A stretch of DNA of 26,657 nt from CALNYS01 sp964639935 (lineage in GTDB: Bacteria; Planctomycetota; Phycisphaerae; Phycisphaerales; UBA1924): contig CAZXGT010000022.1 of assembly GCA_964639935.1 (NCBI GenBank), positions 1 to 26,657 of the forward strand, given 5' to 3'. Positions 1-9,339 of the stretch are shown piece by piece. Each line of letters opens with the position of its first letter. Within the stretch, counting starts at the first letter, position 1. Below the pieces are notes generated by a model. The model ran no database searches. It was not told the DNA's origin and was given only the letters and a program-made list of their open reading frames with translations. Made by a program: the position numbers and the translations under genes.

Positions 1-626
1 CGCTCGGGCTTGACGGTCCGGCGCTGCAGGACGGGCTCGCGGCGGCGGGCGGGTCGTCCGCCGTCGTGGGGGATCTTCCGCCCGAGGCGCGGTTCGAGAC
101 GGCGCTCGCGGCGTGGGGCGCGGCGCGGATGATCGGCGGCGAGCGCGAGGCGATGCGCGAGCGCCTCGCGGTCGCGATCTCCGCGGACGCGCTTGAGAAT
201 CTGGTGCGATCATGGCGGGGATCGCTGTGCCTGAGCAACGCGGAGCGCTCGGCGGTCGGCGGAACGCTCGGCGGGGTCGGGCGGCTCGCGCGATCGTTCC
301 TCGATGAGCCCGTGGCGAAGCAGAAGCGCGCGGCCGGCTCGGCGTGGTTCGCCGGGGCGCTCTGGATTCTCGAAGCGATCGACCCCGAGCGCGGGGCGGC
401 CGTTCGGGCAAGGGCCGAGGAGTTGCGGCGCTCCGCGGGGGGCGTGGCGCCGGACGCCCTGCTCGATGGGAGCGATCTTCTCGGACTGGGTTTCGAGCCC
501 GGGCCGGGAATAGGACGGGCGCTCGAGCGGCTCTACGATCTGCAGCTCGAAGGCCGAGTGCTGAGCCGCGAGGAGGCGATCGAGGCGGCACGCGGGCTGC
601 GGCGCGCTGATGGACAAACCCTATAA
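1..626 (+). CDS. cca: CCA-adding enzyme (tRNA nucleotidyltransferase / poly(A) polymerase family), C-terminal part
   Basis: The reading frame is already open at the first complete codon (position 3) and ends at TAA 624-626, giving about 207 residues of the C-terminal half; the catalytic head lies upstream of the window. The recognisable piece is near the end: a Gly/Pro turn (FEPGPGIG) followed by helices of the type LYDLQLEGRVLSREEAIEAAR. This is the usual C-terminal signature of class II tRNA nucleotidyltransferases and tells against poly(A) polymerase I. The family adds CCA to tRNA 3' ends in the cytoplasm. The tRNA in this window does not encode CCA, so such an enzyme is needed. The family call rests on the C-terminus only, because the GSD/DxD nucleotidyltransferase motifs cannot be seen. 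Confidence 0.75.
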   Translation, partial: LGLDGPALQDGLAAAGGSSAVVGDLPPEARFETALAAWGAARMIGGEREAMRERLAVAISADALENLVRSWRGSLCLSNAERSAVGGTLGGVGRLARSFLDEPVAKQKRAAGSAWFAGALWILEAIDPERGAAVRARAEELRRSAGGVAPDALLDGSDLLGLGFEPGPGIGRALERLYDLQLEGRVLSREEAIEAARGLRRADGQTL

Positions 627-652
627 ACCAAATGGGGGCTCAGGCGTATAAT
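624..652 (+). promoter_or_regulatory. Sigma70-type promoter for the ClpP-fold/decarboxylase operon
   Basis: A perfect TATAAT lies at 647-652, rare in DNA of this GC content. The -35 position 17 bases upstream (TAAACC, 624-629) is poor and overlaps the stop codon of cca. Predicted transcription start is near 659, giving a leader of about 38 nt before the ATG at 697. Confidence 0.55.
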
Positions 653-696
653 CGGTAGTGGGAAGGTTCAGTCCCTCATCAGGAAGGCGTAAGTCC

Positions 697-2094
697 ATGA
701 ATCTTGCGGGTTTGGAACGTGTGGGCCGCTGGGCTCGCCGGACAGCGATGGCGGCGGCGTTCGTGGGCGCGGCGATGGGTCTGGGGTTGGTGAACACTCC
801 CGCGTGGGCGCCGGCGCCGAGCGAGGCGGTCGCCGCCGATGAGGGCGAGGCGCTCGACCGCGTGATCCTCACGAGTGGGCGCGTGGTGCAGGGTCGGATC
901 CTGGAAGAGACGCCAGACTCGGTGCGGATCATGGTGATGATCTCAGGCATCGAGGCGCCCGCGACCTACTCGAAGGATGAGGTTCTCAAGATCGAGCGCG
1001 GCGTCATCGAGGTCGGCGACGACGACGCCGAGGCCGACGACGATGGGGACGAGTGGGACTCTCCCGCCGATCGCTCGAGCGGCGAGGGCCCGGTGGTGTA
1101 TCACCTTGAGCTTGACGGCATGCTCATCTCCTCCGGCGGCCTCGGGCGGTTCCCGCCGCGCCCGGTGATCGCCCCGAGCACGCTCGAGGCGGCGCTGCAC
1201 GACGCGGCGTCGTTCGATCCCGAGATCGTGCTGATCGAGTACGACGCGGCGGCGCCCGGCGGGCAGGCGGGCGTTTTCATCGCCGAGACCTACGGCGCCG
1301 TGGTCGAGCCCTTTATTCAAGACGGGCTCCGCATCATCTTCTGGGTCGAGAACGCCACGGGAGGAGCGAGCCTGCTCCCGTTCTCCTCGCCCGAGATCTA
1401 CTTCCAGCCCGGGGGCGTCATGGGCGGGCTCAGCGCGGTCGGCGAGATCGCATCGGGCGACGAGATGGTGGACAAGAAGCTCATCAGCGCGACGCTCGGT
1501 CACGCGGTCGGCATGGCGATCAAGGGCGGCTACCCGCCCGAGGTGATGCGGGCGATGTGCGTCGAGTCCAACTGGCTCGCGGTGCGGTTCGACCGTGGTC
1601 GCCCGGAGTTCCTCGAGCACGAGCCTCGCGAGAGCGACGGCGAGGGCTGGATCATCCTGACCGACGACGGCGAGGGCAAGAACGCCGACGATGAGACGAA
1701 GCTCGATCAGAACGACGTGCTCAACCTGACCGCGGACTGGGCCTACCGTCTCGGCGTCTCCAAGGGCGAGTTCGATCGTCGCGACGACCTCCTCTGGGAG
1801 CTCGGGCTCGACGACGACTACCGCATCGAGGAGGGTCGCGGGACGTCGATCCTCCAGCGCGACGCCGACCGCGTGGAGCGGACGCTCGACACGTACCTGC
1901 GCCTGCAGGAGGAGCTCGCGGATCTCGGTCGAGGCGGCGAGGCGCGGCAGCTCAACATCATGAGGCAGCTCAAGGGGCTTCTCGCGGCGCAGTCGGAAGT
2001 GCTCGATCCGAGCGGCGCGCAGCGGGCGCAGCTCGACATCCAGATCCAGCAGCTCCGCGATGCGATCCGCCAGCAGAACCGCCGTCGCCGCTAG
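697..2094 (+). CDS. Exported NfeD/ClpP-fold protein, paralogue A (nucleophile Ser apparently replaced)
   Basis: I chose ATG 697 (465 aa) over the in-frame GTG at 658 because AGGAAG lies about 10 bases before it and it begins a proper signal peptide (basic start, then an Ala/Gly/Val-rich core to about residue 38). Residues about 50-95 look like a small SH3-like beta-barrel (ILTSGRVVQGRILEETPDSV). Residues about 125-300 follow the crotonase/ClpP-fold pattern of NfeD and SppA membrane proteases, including the EIYFQPGGVMGG segment. Counting without gaps back from that EIY, the residue expected to be the catalytic Ser is Gly222. Lysines are present at 260/261, where the NfeD dyad Lys would fall. 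The C-terminus is a long charged helix, probably coiled coil, with an Arg-rich end. It is 51 bp upstream of its paralogue, in the same operon. A periplasmic, possibly non-catalytic, protease-fold protein is the inference; its substrate is unknown. Confidence 0.7.
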   Translation: MNLAGLERVGRWARRTAMAAAFVGAAMGLGLVNTPAWAPAPSEAVAADEGEALDRVILTSGRVVQGRILEETPDSVRIMVMISGIEAPATYSKDEVLKIERGVIEVGDDDAEADDDGDEWDSPADRSSGEGPVVYHLELDGMLISSGGLGRFPPRPVIAPSTLEAALHDAASFDPEIVLIEYDAAAPGGQAGVFIAETYGAVVEPFIQDGLRIIFWVENATGGASLLPFSSPEIYFQPGGVMGGLSAVGEIASGDEMVDKKLISATLGHAVGMAIKGGYPPEVMRAMCVESNWLAVRFDRGRPEFLEHEPRESDGEGWIILTDDGEGKNADDETKLDQNDVLNLTADWAYRLGVSKGEFDRRDDLLWELGLDDDYRIEEGRGTSILQRDADRVERTLDTYLRLQEELADLGRGGEARQLNIMRQLKGLLAAQSEVLDPSGAQRAQLDIQIQQLRDAIRQQNRRRR

Positions 2095-2145
2095 CGAGCC
2101 TCACGAGACCAACGACCCCAACGCCCCCTGAGAGGAGCCTCCGAC

Positions 2146-3360
2146 ATGGGAACCCTTCGTCACACGCTCATCGCCTTGGCCGCGCTTCTGGCGATGTCGA
2201 TCGCCGCTATCGCGCCGGGCGCCACCGTCCATCTCAAGGATGGGCGGACCCTTGAGGGCGAGATCGTCCGCGAGACCGACAGCTTCATCTACATCCGCGT
2301 GATGATCGGCGGCGTCGGCAAGGACGAGCTCGTGCTGCGGTCGAACATCGAAAAGATCGTGCGTGAGGAAGCTCCGAAGAAGCCCTCCGAGAACGAGGGG
2401 GTCGACGAGATCGACCGCGAGTTCCGCGAGGCCGCCGACAGGCCGAGCGACGGCGCGGTCCGCGTGGCGTTCATCACGCTCGAGGAGATGGTCGGCCCCT
2501 ACATGTTCGCGCCCGCTCTCCAGAACTCGATCGAGGCGATCGAGGATGACGACGTGGACGTCGTGATCCTCCGGTTCAACTCGGGCGGCGGGGCGCTCGT
2601 GGAGATCCAGCCGCTGATCGACGTGATCGAAGACGAGATCAAGCCGAACTACCGCGTGGCGGCGTGGATCGAATCGGCGATCTCGGCGGCGGCGATGACC
2701 GCCTCGATCTGCGAAGAGATCTACTTCATGAGCGAGGGCAACCTGGGCGCCGCGACGGGCTTCCGCCAGACGGGCCGCGGCGCCGAGGCGATGGGCGGTC
2801 GCGAGCTCGAGCAGGTGCTCCGGATGATGGAGGGCGTCAGCGAGCGAGGCCAGAAGGACCCGCTCGTGATGCGGGCCATGCAGGTTCCGACCAACCTCTC
2901 CGTCGATTTCACGAGCGACGGCCGCGTCGTGTGGCGCAACGACCTCGAGGGCGAGGAGATCGTCGCGACCGAAAACGACATCCTCACCTTCGATTCGCAG
3001 ACCGCCGTCAAGTACCAGTACGCCCGAGGCGTCGCCGATTCCAAGGACGAGCTGATGCGTCTGATGGGCTACTCCGACTGGGTCGAGGTCGGGCACGACG
3101 CCGACGAGATCCAGCGGCGTCACCGCGAAGAAGTCGCCCGCGGGGAGACGGAGATCAACAAGATCTACGCCCTCTTCCAGATCGCCATGCAGAACGAGGA
3201 CGTCTCGAAGGCCCGGCGCTATCTCGGTCAGCTCAAGGCGTGGGCCTCGCGCAACGAGGCCTTCGCCAAGTACAACGGGCTGAGCGAAGAGAACTTCCGC
3301 CAGATCGAGCGCGAGCTCGACCGGATGCGTCGCGAGCAGCAGCGCAGCCGCCGGCGCTAA
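2146..3360 (+). CDS. Exported NfeD/ClpP-fold protein, paralogue B
   Basis: This 404-residue protein has GAGAGGAG just upstream of its ATG and a clear signal peptide (residues 1-25, ending near APGA). Its layout repeats the upstream gene: SH3-like barrel (residues about 26-70, HLKDGRTLEGEIVRETDSF), ClpP/crotonase-like domain (about 95-270), then a long charged helix ending in QQRSRRR. Here the nucleophile position is kept as Ser180 (ESAISAAAM), 11 residues before the conserved EIY, as in NfeD and SppA. However, the segment that should carry the dyad Lys (about residues 207-221) contains only Arg. The second strand motif (LRFNSGGGALVE) matches the NSPGG-type oxyanion loop better than the paralogue does. 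The decarboxylase starts 18 bases downstream, so the three genes are probably one transcript. The family is well supported; the activity is not. Confidence 0.72.
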   Translation: MGTLRHTLIALAALLAMSIAAIAPGATVHLKDGRTLEGEIVRETDSFIYIRVMIGGVGKDELVLRSNIEKIVREEAPKKPSENEGVDEIDREFREAADRPSDGAVRVAFITLEEMVGPYMFAPALQNSIEAIEDDDVDVVILRFNSGGGALVEIQPLIDVIEDEIKPNYRVAAWIESAISAAAMTASICEEIYFMSEGNLGAATGFRQTGRGAEAMGGRELEQVLRMMEGVSERGQKDPLVMRAMQVPTNLSVDFTSDGRVVWRNDLEGEEIVATENDILTFDSQTAVKYQYARGVADSKDELMRLMGYSDWVEVGHDADEIQRRHREEVARGETEINKIYALFQIAMQNEDVSKARRYLGQLKAWASRNEAFAKYNGLSEENFRQIERELDRMRREQQRSRRR

Positions 3361-3378
3361 GCCCCTGGCTGACGACGC

Positions 3379-4778
3379 GTGACGCCCGATGAATTCCGCG
3401 AGCAGGGCCGCCGGATGGTCGAGTGGATCGCCTCCTACATGGAGCGATCCGGCGAGCAACCGGTGCGCTCGCGGGTCGAGCCGGGCGAGGTCTTCGGCGC
3501 CCTCCCCGACTCGGCGCCCGAGACGGGCGAGAGCTGGGACGCGATCTTCCGCGACATCGAGCGCATCGTCCTCCCGGGCCTGACTCACTGGCAGAGCCCG
3601 CGGTTCTTCGGCTACTTCCCGGCCAACTCCTCCGGGCCGGCGATCCTCGGCGATCTGCTCAGCGCCGGTCTCGGCGTCCAGGGCATGCTCTGGTCGACGA
3701 GCCCGGCGTGCACGGAGATCGAGACGCGAGTGCTCGACTGGCTCGCGAGGCTCATCGGCCTGCCCGAACGGTTCGTTTCGACAGAGGGAGTTGGCGCGGG
3801 CGTCATCCACGGCACGGCGAGCGAGGCGGTCATCGTGGCGATGGTCGCGGCCCGCGAGCGAGCGATCCGCGGCGGCGCCGACCCGGCCAAGCTCGTGGCA
3901 TACACCTCGACGCAGGCGCACTCCTCGATCGTCAAGGCGGCGATGGTCGCCGGCCTCGGCGCCGGACGAGTCCGACTCGTGGGCGTCGATGAGCGTCTTC
4001 GGATGAACCCGGCGGCGCTCGAGGCCGCGATGGCAAGCGATCGCCGGGAGGGCCTCGCGCCCTTCTTTGTCGCGGCGACGCTCGGCACGACCTCGTCGGG
4101 CGCGGTGGACCCGCTCGATGACGTCGGTCGGCTCGCGGCGGACGCGGGCGCCTGGCTGCACGTCGACGCGGCGTGGGCGGGATCCGCGCTCGTGGCCCCG
4201 GAGCACCGGTGGATGATCGAGGGCGTCGATCGCGCCGACACGTTCAACTTCAACCCGCACAAGTGGCTCCTGACGAACTTCGACTGCTCGGCGCTGTGGG
4301 TGGCGGATCGGAACGACCTGATCCGGGCGCTCTCGATCACGCCGGAATACCTGCGGACAAAGGAAAGCGACGCGGGCGAGGTGATCGACTATCGCGATTG
4401 GCAGATCCCGCTCGGCCGCCGGTTCCGCGCCCTGAAGCTCTGGTTCGTGATGCGCGCCTACGGCGCTGAGGGCCTGCGCGAGCACATCCGCCGGGGCGTG
4501 CGCCACGGCGAGCTCTTCGAGAAGCTCGCGCGGGAGAGCGAGTGGTTCGAGCTGGCGTGCGAGCGATCCCTCTCGCTCGTGTGCGTCGCGCACCGGGACG
4601 GCGACGGGGCGACGATGAACGCGATGGAGCAGGTGAACGCGTCGGGGGAGGCGCTCTTCACCCACACGAAGCTGCCGACGCCGGCCGGCGAGCGTGCGGT
4701 GATCCGGCTGGCGGCGGGAGGCGCCCGGCAGACGGATGAGGACGTGCGCACCGCGTTCGCGGCGCTCGAGCGCGCGGC
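3379..4778 (+). CDS. PLP-dependent aromatic-L-amino-acid decarboxylase (group II), 3' end lost in gap
   Basis: Cytoplasmic PLP enzyme of the DDC/TDC/HDC family that converts an aromatic amino acid to its amine and CO2. The GTG start gives the family's typical N-terminus (DEFREQGRRMVEWIASYM). Key residues can be read: His144 (HGTASEA), His181 (QAHSS, which stacks on the PLP ring), Asp263 (HVDAAWAGSA, binds the pyridine nitrogen) and Lys295 (NFNPHKW, Schiff base). Tyr324 aligns with human DDC Tyr332, the residue that separates true decarboxylases from the Phe-bearing aldehyde synthases. DYRDWQIPLGRRFR follows. 466 residues are visible and the family is about 470-500, so only the last few codons and the stop are hidden in the Ns. 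Substrate choice (Tyr, Trp, DOPA, Phe) cannot be read from sequence alone. It lies 18 bp after the second ClpP-fold gene. Confidence 0.92.
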
Positions 4779-4878
4779 NNNNNNNNNNNNNNNNNNNNNN
4801 NNNNNNNNNNNNNNNNNNNNNNNNNNNNNNNNNNNNNNNNNNNNNNNNNNNNNNNNNNNNNNNNNNNNNNNNNNNNNN
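4779..4878. other. Assembly gap of 100 N
   Basis: Exactly 100 Ns, a scaffold placeholder of unknown true length. It hides the stop of the decarboxylase and whatever lies downstream of the tRNA-Arg gene. Reading frames that run through it are artefacts. Confidence 0.97.
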
Positions 4879-4880
4879 AA

Positions 4881-5255
<375 letters not shown>

Positions 5256-5301
5256 TAAGTTGTCAGCCTTCACGATACGCCAGAGAGGGGCGTGACGCGA
5301 C

Positions 5302-8300
5302 GTGAGTTCGAGACACCGGGACGAGAAGCGCGGGCTGTCGCATCTGGCGGCGCGCGCGCACCGGCGGGCCGTCCGGAGGCGGTGGACGCGCCGCGGGCTC
5401 ATCGCGCTCGGGGCCCTGCTCATCATCGGCGTCGGCGCGATCTACACCGCGCGCGGTCCGCTGACGCGCGGCGTCGCCCTCGCCGCCATCGAGGACGCCC
5501 TCGGCTACGAGGCCCGCGCCGGCGCCGCGTCGCTCGTCACGCGAAACACGGTGCGCCTGCCGAATCTCACGCTGCGCGCCCCCGGCGTCGAGGGCGAAGC
5601 GGGCGTCGTGCTCGAGGCCGAGCGGGTGGACCTCGAGGTCGATTGGCTCCTCGCGGCCCTGCGCCCGGCCGACGCGGTGCGATCGATCGCGTTGCAGCGC
5701 CCCATCGCGCGCGTGGGCATCGATGTCGAAACCGGCGAGCTCAGCCTCAGCTCGCGCCGCGCGACCGCGGGCGACGGCGCGTTCCCCGCGGAGCTCCCGC
5801 CGATCCGTGTGGAGGATGCGACGCTGGTCTTTGGCGAGCACGGCCGCGAGCGGGACGGGCCCTGGTTCGCGGCGCTCCACCGGATCCGCGTCACCGGCGT
5901 GCTGGCCCCGCCCGACGCGGGATCGGACGTCTACGCGCTGCGCCTCACCGAGGAGGCAAGCGGGGACAGACGTCCCGCGGTGCTCGAGGGAGAGCTGGAT
6001 CTCAAGCGCGGCGCGGGCTCCTTTGCGCTGAGCGAGGTGGACTTCGGGGCGCTCAGGGCGCCCGGCGTCGCCCCGCCGGTGCGCACGCCGCTCCGCCGCC
6101 TGCGCGTCGATGGGCGGCTCCCTCTCGCGACGCTCCGCTTTCAGCCCGACGGGACCTACGTCGCCCGGCTCGCCCTCGACGGCGTGGACGTCGGCGTCCC
6201 GGCCCCGGTCCTCAATCCCGGAGCCGCCGGCGGCGATCAGACGCGGCCCCTCGAGCTCACCGGCGTGACCGGCGAGGTGGTCCTCGATCGCTCCGGCCTC
6301 TCGGCGAACCTCATCGGCCTCTTCGGCGACATCGACGCCCGCGTGCTTCTGGAGACGAGAGGCTTCAGCGCCAGCGCCGACCTCTCCGCCGAGTTCATCA
6401 CAAGCGACTACACCCTCGGGCCAACGCCCGAGCTGCTGCCCTACGCGCCCGAGCTCGCGGCGGAGTTTCTCCAGCGCTTCTCGGGCCCCGAGGCAAGAGT
6501 GAGCGGACGGGTCCGGCTCGAACGCTCTGGCGGGGAGACCACCGCCACCGGCCTCTTCGCCTGGAGCGAGGGCAGCGCCGCCTTCGAAGGGTTCCCCTAC
6601 CCCATCCGCGAGATCTCCGGGACGCTCTCCTTCAACGGCGACGGGATCTTCGTCCGCGACCTCCGGGGCGCCGGCCCGTCGGGAGCGCGCGTCTCCGCCG
6701 AGATCGCCGCGACCCCGATCGGCAAGGACTCGGAGATCGACGCCACGATCATCGCGACCGGCGTCCCCGTCGACGGGCACCTGCTCGGCGCGATCGAGGG
6801 CGAGCGCGGCGAGGCGGTGGCCGGGCTCTTTGACGCCTCGGCGTTGCCCGAAGAGACGCGGGCGATCCTCCCCGCGGACTACGCGGCCGGAGGCGAGATC
6901 CGCCTCGAAATCCTCGTGACCAAGCGCGGCGGCGAGGACGGCGAGTGGAACTGGGACGTGCTCGCCACCGCCGACGAGCTCGAGATCGCCCCGGCGATCC
7001 TCGCCTACCCCGCGACGGCGAGAAACTTCGAGCTCCGCTTCGATCGGTTCGACGCTGCGGCCCGCCTCCCGGAACTCATCGGCCCCACCGGCGCCCGGGG
7101 CTCGGCCACCGTCGACCTGCGCCTCAAGGACCAGAGCGGGACCGCCGCGTTCCGTCCCTCGGTGATGTTCGAGGTGGAAGGCGCTCCGATCGACCGGATG
7201 CTCCTGGCCGCCGTGCGGGAGCGCGCGCCGGTCGCGGCCGACTGGATCGAGCGGCTCGGCGTCCGCGGCGAAATCGCGGCCTCGGGCGAAGCGTCAACCG
7301 AAAACGGCGAGCTCTCGCTCCGCACTCGCGCTCCTTTCAAAGGCGTCACCTTCGAGGCCGGCGGGAGCCGCATCGCCGAACTCGACGGCGAAGTGCGGAT
7401 CGAGGATGAACGCCTCTCCGCGCAGGCGCGCGGGAGGGCGTTTGGCGGTTCGGCCTCGCTCGAGACCCACGCGTCGCTCGAAAGCGACGCGTGGTCCGTG
7501 AACGCGACGATCGACGGACTCGAGATCAGCGAGAACGCGGCGGCGTTCCTGGGAATGCTGAGCGAGGGCGCCGGCCGGCAGGTGAGCGATCTTCTCGACC
7601 GGTGGCGCCCGGTCGGACGTCTGGACCTGCGCGTCGCAGCGGTCTCGGCGGACGCAGAAACCGAGTGGAGCGCGGCGCTGTCGGGCTTCGACGGGCTCAG
7701 CGCAGAGGTCGGCGACCAGCGCGTCGCGTTTGGGGGAGCCGAAGGCGCCGTGCTCATCGATGGTTCTTCCGGGCTCGCGCGATTCGACGGGCTTCGCGCG
7801 ACCGCCAGCGCCGGGAGGGGACAACCGGTGCGAGTCAACGCCGACGGCGAGACGAGGCTCTGGGGCGACGCGCCGGCGAGACTGGAGATCGAAGCCGAGG
7901 ACCTGCGATTCGAGTCGCCCATTGTGCGCCGGCTCGCGTCGCGATTCGGCGGCGAACGCGCCCGGGCGCTGCTCGAGGACGCGAACCCCGTCGGCGCCGG
8001 GGATCTGTCCCTGGTGATTGACGCCCCCGAGCGCGAGCCTGCGCGGGTGCGCGGGACCGTGCGCCCGTCGGAACTGACCATCTCCCGCAACGACTCGCGT
8101 CTTGCGTTCGACCGCGTGCAGGGTGAGCTGCGCTTCGGCGAGCCCGACGTCGACGCTTCGCTCCGGGGGCTGATCGTGGAAGCGGCGCAGTGGAGGGCCA
8201 TGCTCTCCGGCGAGTTCAGCGCTGGCGAGTTCGCGGGCGATGTCGATCTCCGCGCGAGCGATGTGACGCCCGAGCTTCTGGCGGGGATGCCGGAGCAGGT

Positions 8301-9339
8301 CGCCGGGATCGTGCGGCGCATCGACCTCTCGATCGCCGAGGGCGGCGCCCTGTGGGTTCAGGGTCGCACCGACGAAGCCGGGGGGCTTTCCTTTCGCGTG
8401 GGATTCGAGGACGCGTCGCTCGAGATCGGCGTCCCGATCGAAGGCGCCGCCGGCGAGCTGACGCTCTCGCGCGCGGGAGAGGATTCCCCGATCGAGGGCG
8501 AGCTGCGCCTGGACGTCTTCGAGGCGGCGGGGGCGCCGATGGAGCGCGGGGCCGCGACGATCATCTGGAACGGCGAGAGCGGCACGCTGGGCATCCCGAG
8601 CATCGAAGCGATCTGCGGCGGCGGCGCCATCCGCGGGCGCGGCAGGCTCGCGCCCGGCGAGGGCTTCCTTCCCACGAGCGAGTACCTGCTCGACCTCCGC
8701 TGCTCCGGCGTCCCGCTCGCCTGGTTCATCGCGCGACCGGACAACGCCGCCGACGCGAGCCACGATGAGCTCGCCCGCCGCGGGCTCATCGGCGGCCGCC
8801 TCACGGTCCGCGGCGGGTTCGGCGAGAACGCGCCCGAGCGGGTGGGCCGGGGAACCTTCGCCATCCGCGGCGGGGAGGTGCTGCGCCTCCCGCTCCTGAC
8901 GCCCGCGCTCGAGCTTCTCAACCTCCAGCCCCCGGTCGGCGAGCAGCTCGACGATGCGGCGATCGAGTTCGGCCTCATCGGCGATCGCCTCGTCTTCGAT
9001 CGCCTCTTCGTCCAGAGCAAATCCATCATCGTCCGCGCCGAGGGGGAGGCGAACCTCGCCGATCGGTCCATCGAGCTCTGGGTGCGAAGCCGGGGCCGCC
9101 GGGTCGTGCCCGTGCTGAGCGAGCTGGTCAACGCGCTCCGCGACGAACTCGTCGCCACGCGGGTCAGCGGGCCCATCGCGGACCCGAGCTACGAGGCGGT
9201 GCAGCTGCCCAACACGCGCCGCCTGCTCCTCGGCGCCTTCGCGCCGGGCGCCGCCGGAGAATCCACGCCCACACCCGCTCCCGAACGCCCCGCGATGGTC
9301 GATTCGGTACCCTTGAGACCGGAGCCGATCAATGAGTGA
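5302..9339 (+). CDS. AsmA-like (YhdP/TamB-type) inner-membrane-anchored envelope protein
   Basis: A 1345-residue protein with a basic N-terminus, one membrane anchor (about residues 31-50, GLIALGALLIIGVGAIYTA), then more than 1200 residues of repeating amphipathic beta-strands rich in Gly, Glu, Arg and Leu. That layout is typical of the AsmA superfamily, whose large members form long grooved bridges in the periplasm and move phospholipid towards the outer membrane. The last 200 residues resemble the AsmA-like C-terminal region, including a strand pair ending RVSGPIADPSYEAVQLPNT. The GTG start has GAGAGGGG about 11 bases upstream. The stop overlaps the start of the LOG-family gene by 8 bases, so the two are co-transcribed. 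It is divergent from the tRNA-Arg gene, with only 46 bases between. No cysteine lipobox is present. The superfamily is likely; the exact subfamily and its cargo are not known. Confidence 0.75.
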   Translation: MSSRHRDEKRGLSHLAARAHRRAVRRRWTRRGLIALGALLIIGVGAIYTARGPLTRGVALAAIEDALGYEARAGAASLVTRNTVRLPNLTLRAPGVEGEAGVVLEAERVDLEVDWLLAALRPADAVRSIALQRPIARVGIDVETGELSLSSRRATAGDGAFPAELPPIRVEDATLVFGEHGRERDGPWFAALHRIRVTGVLAPPDAGSDVYALRLTEEASGDRRPAVLEGELDLKRGAGSFALSEVDFGALRAPGVAPPVRTPLRRLRVDGRLPLATLRFQPDGTYVARLALDGVDVGVPAPVLNPGAAGGDQTRPLELTGVTGEVVLDRSGLSANLIGLFGDIDARVLLETRGFSASADLSAEFITSDYTLGPTPELLPYAPELAAEFLQRFSGPEARVSGRVRLERSGGETTATGLFAWSEGSAAFEGFPYPIREISGTLSFNGDGIFVRDLRGAGPSGARVSAEIAATPIGKDSEIDATIIATGVPVDGHLLGAIEGERGEAVAGLFDASALPEETRAILPADYAAGGEIRLEILVTKRGGEDGEWNWDVLATADELEIAPAILAYPATARNFELRFDRFDAAARLPELIGPTGARGSATVDLRLKDQSGTAAFRPSVMFEVEGAPIDRMLLAAVRERAPVAADWIERLGVRGEIAASGEASTENGELSLRTRAPFKGVTFEAGGSRIAELDGEVRIEDERLSAQARGRAFGGSASLETHASLESDAWSVNATIDGLEISENAAAFLGMLSEGAGRQVSDLLDRWRPVGRLDLRVAAVSADAETEWSAALSGFDGLSAEVGDQRVAFGGAEGAVLIDGSSGLARFDGLRATASAGRGQPVRVNADGETRLWGDAPARLEIEAEDLRFESPIVRRLASRFGGERARALLEDANPVGAGDLSLVIDAPEREPARVRGTVRPSELTISRNDSRLAFDRVQGELRFGEPDVDASLRGLIVEAAQWRAMLSGEFSAGEFAGDVDLRASDVTPELLAGMPEQVAGIVRRIDLSIAEGGALWVQGRTDEAGGLSFRVGFEDASLEIGVPIEGAAGELTLSRAGEDSPIEGELRLDVFEAAGAPMERGAATIIWNGESGTLGIPSIEAICGGGAIRGRGRLAPGEGFLPTSEYLLDLRCSGVPLAWFIARPDNAADASHDELARRGLIGGRLTVRGGFGENAPERVGRGTFAIRGGEVLRLPLLTPALELLNLQPPVGEQLDDAAIEFGLIGDRLVFDRLFVQSKSIIVRAEGEANLADRSIELWVRSRGRRVVPVLSELVNALRDELVATRVSGPIADPSYEAVQLPNTRRLLLGAFAPGAAGESTPTPAPERPAMVDSVPLRPEPINE

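Noticed and set aside
2101..4665. 854-residue open frame on the minus strand
   Set aside because: It is antisense to the second ClpP-fold gene and the decarboxylase. Its His/Arg/Asp/Leu-rich, low-complexity translation is the usual shadow of high-GC codons.
5263..6833. Long frames on both strands over the start of the AsmA-like gene
   Set aside because: Arg/Gly/Ala-rich translations without any domain. The frame from 5302 alone has a membrane anchor, a ribosome site and a beta-rich pattern to 9339.
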